A DNA stretch of 24,421 nucleotides from the NCBI GenBank assembly GCA_034698045.1, contig JAQGAU010000744.1, positions 1 through 24,421 of the forward strand, given 5' to 3'. This stretch comes from Paramacrobiotus richtersi (taxonomy: Eukaryota > Tardigrada > Eutardigrada > Parachela > Macrobiotidae). Shown here piece after piece: positions 1 through 7,933 of the stretch (its first letter is position 1; the number at the start of each line of letters is the position of its first letter). A program made the position numbers and the translations under genes. Under the pieces are notes generated by a model. It was not told where the DNA came from. It did no database searches and saw only the letters and a list, made by a program, of their open reading frames with translations.

Positions 1-316
1 ATTACAAGTATCACTATGATACGATCTCCAGCCAACATAGTTCAATAAAGGCTTGCTTTTCTCGCTTTATTGTTTTCAAAAACAGATAAACCACTTTCGA
101 AAGTTTTTAACTAACTTAAGGCTGATTGATCACGTAACAATTGTTATGAGTACTGTATCCACATATGCGGTCAGAAACTGGGCTTCAAATGTACTTTGAA
201 CTATTTTCCATAAAGTAACCAGCTCCGTATTAATTTTCCATGTTATTACGCATTATAACAACGGTGAACAACCAAGCTAACACAAATTAAATTTCCCCCA
301 GCGAACGGTGCAAAAT
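1..316. other. 3' flank of the first minus-strand gene, otherwise empty
   Basis: No coding frame is supported here. Read on the minus strand there is an AATAAA hexamer at 71-66, about 245 bases beyond the stop of the minus-strand reading frame that ends at 317, so this stretch is probably its 3' untranslated region plus intergenic DNA. An AATAAA also occurs on the plus strand near 43-48, with no gene to assign it to. Confidence 0.35.
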
Positions 317-832
317 CTATAAATCTACGATGTTGTGTTTTTTAGTTGAATTCCTTACTTGCACCAGTTCACGGTCCAGGTCCGTACCCGCTCCATCTGC
401 GATGTATCCCATCAGACGCGCTCGATCCCCGGTCGTCACAGCCGGCATGCCACTGTCCATCTTAGCCCAGAAATCTTCAACACTCACAGCTCCAGCAACC
501 TGTCCCTCGGAAATATGGATAATGATACCTGGATTCTCCCATCCTATCAGCTCCACCGTCACATCCTTGATCACTACAGTGCGGCAAATCCCAGCAAACC
601 CGTTCAGTTCACTGCAAATATCCTGGATAGCACGGGCGAAAAGTCCAGTTGTGACGAATAAAGACGACCGTCGTCGCCACGAGATATCCGCCAGAACCAC
701 CACTTCCAGAGCAGGAAGTTGGCTTTCTTCCATAATGCACCGAAACAACCTCCCATCGCAGGTCAACCCAGAAAAGCTAACGCTGTTTTCCTCCAAGCAT
801 GAGAAACATACCAGTGGGCAGTGGCTAATGAG
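317..832 (-). CDS. Hypothetical protein, probable terminal exon
   Basis: An open minus-strand frame ends at a TAG at 319-317. It stays open up to a possible 3' splice site (CACCAG) just above 832, and its first ATG is at 733, which would give a 138-residue protein on its own. I do not recognise a family. The product has mixed hydrophobic and charged segments that look like a folded domain (for example SSLFVTTGLFARAIQDICSE and TVELIGWENPGIIIHISEG) and no membrane helix. The overlapping plus-strand frames look like shadows. A short hydrophobic, signal-peptide-like stretch (YIAVLLTSSLATA) lies in another minus-strand frame near 810-850, but I could not join it with a credible intron. It could be a single-exon gene from the ATG at 733 or the last exon of a longer gene. 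An AATAAA on the same strand at 71-66 fits a 3' end. Confidence 0.4.
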   Translation of the reverse strand, partial: LISHCPLVCFSCLEENSVSFSGLTCDGRLFRCIMEESQLPALEVVVLADISWRRRSSLFVTTGLFARAIQDICSELNGFAGICRTVVIKDVTVELIGWENPGIIIHISEGQVAGAVSVEDFWAKMDSGMPAVTTGDRARLMGYIADGAGTDLDRELVQVRNSTKKHNIVDL

Positions 833-1634
833 CTGGTGAGTAATACAGCAATGTACAATAAGGTGAGTACGAGTATCTGCTCATCGCAAAATCCAGTAGT
901 TACGACGCAAACGGCCGGATGGTCTGGCCCTCATGCCTTGGAAAGCTGCAGAAAACCTCTTGTTTGGGACGTTTTGGTTGCAAACACATGTGCTGACTCT
1001 TACGCCGACCGCTCTAGCACAACCCGTGGAGCCGCCGCGGATCAACGTGAAAGAGAGAGGAAAACTCGTTACAGCGCTCTGATCATGAGCGACCCATACT
1101 TTGTTCAGCCGACTGGATTTGAAACGATGGACAGTTGCGGCTCTAGAGCCACGTTGTTCTTGAAAGAAATTGGACGCATAATATGCAAGAATAACGGAAA
1201 TCCGCGATCGAAGATACGTACGAACATATGTACAGACAATACAGCCAAAATAAATTGAATTCACTTTGTAGTTACTTATATTGTGAGGGCAGCAGCCGCC
1301 AGTAAATGTAACACCGAGGCTTAATTAAGCTTTTAACAGGCTCACGTATAGCAGGTCAGGAAGCATTCTATGCGTACGTATACCGGACTATGACACTGAT
1401 AACACCGTTAGAAATACAGCAAAACAGACTTGCATCTACATTTTTCCCGGTTTTGGTATCATGTACACTGTCCATGACAATGCCATTGTTATGGATCAGG
1501 ATCAACCTGCCTTCAACAGCGCATTTGTATGCCAAGTGACAGCTGATCGTTGCTACTAACCAATAAAAACATCCATAATATATTGATCTATTTTGATGCG
1601 GTTAATTATAGTGGTATGTCGTGCAGAATAAATT
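833..1634. other. Intergenic stretch, no supported gene
   Basis: A 127-codon minus-strand frame (1264-881) and an overlapping plus-strand frame are open here. Neither shows a recognisable domain, a conserved motif or convincing splice sites, and their composition (rich in Arg, Ser and Cys) looks like chance frames. I see no RNA gene or repeat. The 3' untranslated region of the carbonic anhydrase gene probably occupies part of 1300-1634, but no clear polyadenylation signal was found on that strand. Confidence 0.4.
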
Positions 1635-3756
1635 TTAAGCATCCAGTATCATTACCAACACGCTTATCAACAGCGTACACACTGCAAACGCAGCATCTTT
1701 CCCAGCTGAACCACGTGTTTCATCCCCTTTCACCGTTGTTGTCTGCGCAGTTGTTGTCTCTACAGGGTGTGCATGGAGCGCTTCGGCACTGACCACCACC
1801 TCGGTCGTGACAAACGTTGCTCTCGTGGCTGCTGTAGTGGACACCTCTCCCGTGTACATTTTCACGTCCCGTCCGTTCCGGTGCTGCACGGGACGGAAGT
1901 TATCTACCAGCGTGTTGGATGTGTCGTTAGCTGGTACACCGGCGTGTTCTCGTAGACTGCGGAATGTGTTCAGTTGGGCTTGGGTGATTTTCATGGGTTC
2001 TCGGAACACGGTCCAAATAACTGCTTCAGCGCACGGTGGAGTTGTTAGAGAGCCCAGGTAGCGGTAATAGACTGGGGAAGATGGGAGAAGGTCCATGAGG
2101 CGGAAGCCTTGTAAGGTGACGTTCTTCGATTGTCCTTAACAATAACAAAGTTTAATCGACATTATTGTGATGCGTGTGTTAGTAGTTCGAACCAATCGTT
2201 GTGAGATATGTGAGAGAACGCATTAGACAGTAAGATTAGTGCATATTAACTTTCATGTTAGACGGCTATCAAAATTTTGTACGTACAGACTGTAGTACAT
2301 AGGTACACGACATTTACTACTTCAAACATATACAGAGGACGTGCCAACTGAAAACGGGCGTGGCAATAATTGCACTTGAAACATTTGTAAACCAGTTCCC
2401 TGTCTTTGGTATGTATTTTTGAAGTTGTACAATGTGACCTTTACAAGGACTTTCGATTCGATGCACTTGACTGCATGTTCATATTATACGGTTCGAATAT
2501 TCAAAGATTTGTGAGAGTTTACCGGGATTTTGGACTTCAGCAAGTGCCGTGATCATGGCGTCGATATGAACAAAATGGGGATCATTCGTATCCATGGGAG
2601 CTACAGACAACTCGAACATGATCCCCAGAACAGCCAAGCCAGTCGAATCACCCGCAGCTTCGCTGTCGTAGAAAGCGCTTTTACGGTGCACAATATGAAG
2701 CTGTAATAAAACACAGCTTAAGCAATGCGGATGTTTTGATAATGACAAAGCTAGATTGAAGTGATTACAGTATACAGTTACCTCCAACGGGAAGCGCTGC
2801 TCATCGATCATATGCTCCGATCCACGTGTATTGACCGCTCCCCAGTGGAAGTGAAACTGTAGGAACACGTAATCCTCTCCTAAGCTTCCGCCATGGATTT
2901 CAGGTGGCGTTACGTAACGGCCACTGAATTGAGCTTTGGAACAAAGAAAACATCCAAGCTCACTGAGAGAACAGAAGAATTTAAAGTATAGCTACGTACA
3001 CCTACATACGTACAGTACAGTCTGTACAGAAACTGGAAGTAAAATGTAATATGGCTGCTAATGTGTCTTCCACAATTAAGTTGATACTGAGAGAAGAAAT
3101 CAAAGTGTAGTTATGTACAGCTACATACGCACAGTCTGTACAGAAACTGTGAATGAAATGTAATATGACTGCTCCCACAATTACGTTGGTGTTGAAAGGT
3201 GACTTACCAACATGGCCGTTATTAATCACTGTCCAACTGTCGTTCCTCGAAGCCGCATCGTATCGCACGAATGTAAATGGTTTCAGAGCGAAATCGTTAG
3301 CAATAAAACGCGTCTCGAGGGCAATCGGCGACTGTCGCTGGCCGTCGCATATCGGATAGGCTTTGGACCATGTGTTCGGCATGAGATCTACAGGATTTTT
3401 ACAAGGTGAATTCCTAGTTGAGTAACAACTTTCCAGATGGTCGGCAACTATTTATGTGCCAGTAATTATTACGCATAGTCGATGAGCATTGTGCCGTGCT
3501 AATATATTATTACATAAGTATTATTATCTTAAAGCTAGTACAATATAAAAAAAATGAGCAGCTTGCTCTTGCCTTCGGTCTGGTTGGATTTGGCTAAGTA
3601 GCCCCAGTGCGGTGGTGCAGGTGGTTTCGTGATTTCTTCTTTCACAGCGGGAACACTCGTTGGCACTGGCGATGTCGGTTGATCGCTTGTCGCCACAGCT
3701 GTAAAAAATGTAAATAGCAGTAAAAGGTAGAACCATACTTCGCACTGACGTGACAT
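1635..3756 (-). CDS. Secreted, probably GPI-anchored alpha-carbonic anhydrase (5 exons)
   Basis: Catalyses CO2 + H2O to bicarbonate and a proton, probably on the outer cell surface. Exons on the minus strand are 3756-3573, 3387-3208, 2933-2782, 2700-2490 and 2134-1635. All phases match and give 408 residues. Residues 1-23 are a signal peptide. The domain starts at HWGY (50-53) and continues with QSPI. The proton-shuttle His (His64 of CA II) is His120 in NNGH. Zinc ligands are His149 and His151 in QFHFHWG and His174 in ELHIVH, formed across an exon junction. SLTTPPC (271-277) supplies the Thr199 equivalent, Thr273. Cys75 and Cys277 sit where CA IV, IX and XII have their disulphide. After about residue 340 comes a Thr-rich stalk, then small residues (GSAG) and a hydrophobic tail ending in ILDA, as in GPI-anchored CA IV/XV-type enzymes. 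All catalytic residues are present, so the enzyme should be active. Intron 1 uses a GC donor. Family assignment is very secure; the GPI anchor is inferred. Confidence 0.93.
2962..3190. repeat. Tandem duplication inside carbonic anhydrase intron 2
   Basis: Two diverged direct copies lie side by side, about 2962-3085 and 3086-3190. Both begin with ACTGAGAGAA and share CTACATACG, AGTCTGTACAGAAACTG and AAATGTAATATG. The second copy ends about 10 bases before the exon 2 splice donor. The repeat is confined to the intron and does not alter the reading frame. Confidence 0.75.
3571..3572 (-). promoter_or_regulatory. GC splice donor of carbonic anhydrase intron 1
   Basis: Exon 1 ends ...ACC GAA G and the intron begins GCAAGA. 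No usable GT lies between the conserved HWGY codons and the end of the open frame except a poorly placed GTACTA at its very end. Joining at the GC donor to the acceptor TGTAG just above 3387 restores phase exactly (G + AT = Asp) and gives the family's normal spacing between HWGY and QSPI. The flanking bases (AAG before, GCAAGA after) fit the known GC-AG intron consensus. Confidence 0.7.
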
Positions 3757-5228
3757 TTAGATATCAGTATCAGCTTACATACCCTCGGACAGTGCCACAA
3801 GTCCCAGAAAACACAAATAAGCAGAACAAAACCTGCGCACGTTATACAGTCGGCAAAACATGACCTTTAAGATTATTTCTTTTCTCAACTTTTGCGTCAT
3901 GGGAACTTGACCGCAAAGAATGCAGCGTTTGTGATTAATCGAAAAGCTGAAAAACCCTCAATATTTTTAGTTACAATGACAGGAACGACATAAGAGAAGG
4001 GAAAAACATTATCCAGTGTGGCCACAGTTATGAACTTCTGCCTCTGACTATACATAAGAATGGTCTCCCAATATTCCAACACGCTATGCTCAATTGGAAG
4101 TTAACAACGAGTCTCGATTCAATAAAACTAACAACGGCAATGAATGCCAATCCATTTCTGAGTGTTTTGCTTTCCTGACCAAAAGTGTACTTCACAGGAA
4201 CAGCTGCTTCTTATCGTGACAAGGCACAAATCGACAACCTTGACTTTTAGCCCTCAATACCATCGGCTGCAGACAAATGCAGTGTGATTAGCAGGGAATG
4301 GATGTCCAGTGATCTCGATACGGTTTTTATCTAGAAAACCACCGTGACTTTTCCATCTCGACCTATGGACTTCTAAGAGGCGTAGAGTTTTGTATGACTC
4401 ATGCTTTTGATTTGATACTTGACCACTTGATGCTTATCGATTCCCCGGCAGAGCGCTTCCTTTTCCGGTATAAGCGCTCTTCAAGATAGTACTGCCAGAG
4501 CCGTTTCCAACTCAGTGTATGAAAGAAAAGCGATCGAAAATGGTTCGATTAACATCAGAAGATCAAAACCGTTTACACAGACATTAATGTATCAGTTTGG
4601 TCGAACATGTGCTGGGGTTACGAAGAACGCACATTGCGGCTTGATTGACCAACCGCGTACACCTTTCTGACTGTGAGTTGAGAAAAATTTATCCGAGCAA
4701 CAGATTTTCCTAATCGGTGTGTTCTTTGGACCTGCATGCCGGGCAGTAGCACCAAAAGGTCAATCACCGGCGACGCACTGACCAGCATCCAAAGGAATAC
4801 TTTTAATGCAGTGTTTTCGAAAACTGTCCGTCTGTTTGCATTCCCTGAGATTTCAATCTAATTTTGAGTCAAAAATGCAGTACGTTTATGATTTATAATA
4901 TTGTAATGATTTATGAGTTTATATCGTATTGGTATTTAGTTGTTCAGCCTGAAATAGCACACCCCATTTTTATAATAATTCCACTACACAAAAAACAATC
5001 TCACTGATCACCGAAATGTTGATTAAACAGAGAGCCTATTCCCACGAATCCACGAAACACAAGAGCCAACAGGAAAAAACAATGAATGCAGCACTGTCAT
5101 ATGTCAGCAGGAATGCAACCAAATCTACATTCTGTGGAGTAACCGAAGCTAAACTGGCCACCTCATTCCCACTGAGCGATTAGACTGCAAACTGGAAACA
5201 TTATCGTCGATACAGCGTTCCTGCCTCG
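3757..5228. other. Intergenic region between carbonic anhydrase and the BTB gene
   Basis: About 1.5 kb with no frame longer than roughly 60 codons on either strand and no family resemblance in the short ones. It should contain the carbonic anhydrase promoter (next to 3757) and the 3' untranslated region of the BTB gene (below 5229). I found no clear TATA box, RNA gene or repeat, and no AATAAA on the minus strand near 5229. Confidence 0.4.
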
Positions 5229-7208
5229 TTATCCATCAGGATAAAAACGAAAAGAATGGACAATAATTTCCACTTCTTTTCCATCAGATGGCGCCATATT
5301 GGAAGCTATTATCAAGAAAAAGTTCACACGAAGCTCCTTTTCAGGGATATCCGGACTGAAATCATAGGACCACTTGCACAGTTCCCCTAGAGTATTATTC
5401 TGCTGGTGCCCGCGCTGGGAACTGAACGAAACGCCGTCTCGTCTCCGATGGTACGAATGTGTGGTGCGTGCGTACAATCTGGTAACCTCATCAGAGTGGG
5501 CATCGTCCGCAGGGTGCGCGACGCAATTCGGATGACGAACTGAGAAATTTAGTCCATTACGGGTATTCCCTTCAGCCACTTTAGTGAACCTGACACCAAC
5601 GCGCTCGTTTCCATCCACATCATTACTGTATATCATCAAGGCAACAACTGGATCGAGCTGGTCCAAACCTTGGATTTGGAACTCGTAACGGCCGAAACCG
5701 AAAGCCTCAACTGATCCTGCTGCAGCCCCTTTCCAAATACCATTGCACGGGGATACACGAAGATGCAGACGTCGGAAGTTATCGAAGAACACATTGCCCC
5801 CAGTCGCGCGGTTTCTACGTATATCGGAATGATCCAGAAGAAACCACCGGCGCTCACAGAAAGCAATGTCGGATGAACGGGCAATGCCGGAAAACCGAAT
5901 GTCAGGTTTCTTCGCGGCATATTTGAACTGGTTTATCTTCAACAGCTCGTCATTCAGCAACAGTCCACTCTAAATACCGTTCGTATGTAAGCTGGTATAA
6001 AGGCGTTCATTTATGTGGTATTTTTACACATTATTTACTGGCATTTTATTTGTATTTTTAAGCATTAAAATACAGTATTTTTAAAATAAAAGCATCAGCG
6101 CTTTCCTTGACTGAGAGATAAAACTGATGCTTTTTACTTACAGCCACAGGACCACTGGCAAGCTGCTCATCATTAATCAGGGGAAATCGGACCAAAAACA
6201 ATGCCTCTCCAAGCATACGGCGATAATTGACAGCAGTAGGCTCATACTGTTTCGATCGACAAGCATTTATGGCCCAACTGAAATAATAAAATTCGGAAAT
6301 CAGCTAAAAACAAGAAACCGGGAGGACAACATTCGGAAGGAAAAAGAGTCTAATATAAAATTTATATTCCAATCATTGCTGTACTTACCGTTCTGCAGCT
6401 TTGTACACTTCCTGTTCGTTAACCATGAGAGTATCCCGCACTAGTATCATCCGCAAGGTGTCGTTTGTCAGCTGTAAAAACTCTTCTGTTTGAAACAGCT
6501 CTTTGCAATGTGTGTCCACGATTTCCAGGCATCTGCTGACTAGTTTTTCCGCATCCAAAACCTTAGCCTAAAACGATCACTATTAATTTCTTCACGTAAA
6601 AGTAAAGAACTGCAGTAAAGAATTATGGATATTACGAGCTTACCGTTTCCAACATAGTGAAGCATGTGTCTTTCTCGACGTTTTTAATGGCATACTCGGC
6701 AGAAATATCGATCAGCTTGGGAAGGCCATACTTCTTCGCACAATACATGGTGGGTAAAACGTTCTCCAGATTAAGATCTTCCACCGCGTCCGTGTACAAA
6801 TATCTGTTATGCAAAAGATATGTAAGGACTCCAGAACATCAAAACCAAGCTTTCCCGTCAGCATACTTGAGCATGACTCCGAAGGCCTGCGGTAGAATGT
6901 CGGGGAGCTTGATCATTTCGTCAGTGGTTGGGGGAACCTCGCCGTTAAACATTGCATCAAATACATCGCTGCGGAGACCGAGTACGAACCTGCAAAGGCA
7001 AATCTCCCTTCATACGAAATCTGCAGCATAATCCACGTCCAAAGCAATACTTGTGAGCTCGGAATATCTGCTCCTCTCCGTACTGGCGTCCCACTGCAAA
7101 CTGAACATCACTCCGTTCTCCACTTTCATAGATTTGCTTCATACACTGGATGACTCCAGATGCAGCCCCACGCCATCCCCAAACGGAGGCAAGTTGCTGA
7201 GATTCCAT
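5229..7208 (-). CDS. BTB-BACK protein with C-terminal GH16-like (laminarinase-fold) domain
   Basis: Exons on the minus strand are 7208-7051, 6989-6867, 6803-6644, 6567-6389, 6277-6142 and 5969-5229. Every intron is GT-AG and phases match, giving 498 residues. Residues about 24-147 are a BTB/POZ domain (SDVQFAVG, RAHKFVLGLRSDVFDAMFNG, KYLYTDAVEDLNLENVLPTM). Residues 148-270 are a BACK domain (AAERWA...C, RRMLGEALFLVRFPL, LASGPVASGLL) as in BTBD1/2/3/6, which act as cullin-3 substrate adaptors. Those relatives end in a PHR domain. Here residues about 290-498 instead match the pattern of bacterial GH16 proteins (HLRVSPCNGIWKGAA, FGFGRYEFQIQGLDQLDP, THSYHRRRDGVSFSSQRGH, DGKEVEIIVHSFRF). The catalytic ExDxE motif is replaced by RVGVR (375-379), so hydrolysis is unlikely and a ligand- or substrate-recognition role is more plausible. 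The GH16-like part sits in one exon joined in frame to the end of BACK. Start chosen at the first ATG (7208); an upstream 3' splice site (TTTCACAG) suggests a 5' untranslated intron. Confidence 0.88.
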
Positions 7209-7900
7209 TGATAGGAACAGCCTGTGAAAAAACCTGGTAAGGCATAATCAAAAAATACACTTTTGACAATGCTGTCAATGCACAGCCGGAATGACGTACT
7301 TCAGTTCTTCGGGTTAAGACCGTGATTTATAATACCTATTCACAAACCGTATTCCTTAACTTCAAAACTCTCCAGAAAATTTTGAACTGTAAAATGTTAG
7401 AGTGGAGTCAGTGGACGACAACTGCAGCTGAAGAATCTGTAAACTTGCAGCACATGTCTGAAGCAGATATCAGATATCTGTCTCCATCATCTCTCACAGC
7501 TCTCTATCTCTCTCTCTCTTTCTCTCTCTCTCTCTATGCAGGCCTGGCTTGGCAGGCCGATCCGGCAACTTCTTGGTAAGCCGTTCTGCCTTGCAGCGCC
7601 TGCATAATGTTGTCGCTTTGGCCCAGCACACAAGTACATAATTCGAAACGTGAACTGCTTTTTACCTGACTGTCCAGCTAAAAGCTTCCGTAAGTAGTCA
7701 ACATCTGTTTTTGTAAAAATTGTTGTGCCGCGTAGTAGCACAGCATGATCAACGAGTCAACGACACTCATTTGAAAAACATATGTTCTGCTCCAGTACAC
7801 TTCAATAAATGTCAAAGTTCCTGCTATATCACCTAGCCAATTAGAAGTCTTGAGTCTGGAATTAGAGCGACACGTTAAAACAACACGAGCCAATCACAAT
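7209..7900. other. Upstream region of the BTB gene
   Basis: Contains the probable promoter and 5' untranslated region of the minus-strand BTB gene and a CT microsatellite. Open frames of 84 codons (7741-7487) and 71 codons (7893-7678) on the minus strand show no family I recognise, and the former runs through the microsatellite, so I treat them as chance. No RNA gene seen. Confidence 0.4.
7499..7536. repeat. CT/GA microsatellite
   Basis: A run of CT dinucleotides interrupted by single TAT and TTT variations, about 38 bases long. On the minus strand it reads as GA repeats upstream of the BTB gene start. GAGA-type tracts can affect promoter chromatin in animals, but nothing here shows that this one does. 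Confidence 0.85.
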
Positions 7901-7933
7901 GATAAAAACGAAAGGAATGCACAACAACTTCCC
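7901..7933 (-). pseudogene. Short relic of the GH16-like C-terminal end
   Basis: Over about 33 bases the sequence matches the last codons of both BTB-GH16-like loci with only a few differences. Read on the minus strand it gives EVVVHSFRFY, against EIIVHSFRFYPD in the complete gene. The match stops abruptly on both sides and a stop lies just upstream in frame, so this can only be a broken end piece. It sits at the left border of the duplicated block, which suggests that the block's breakpoint cut through a third copy of the gene. It is short enough that chance or convergent matching cannot be excluded. Confidence 0.45.
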
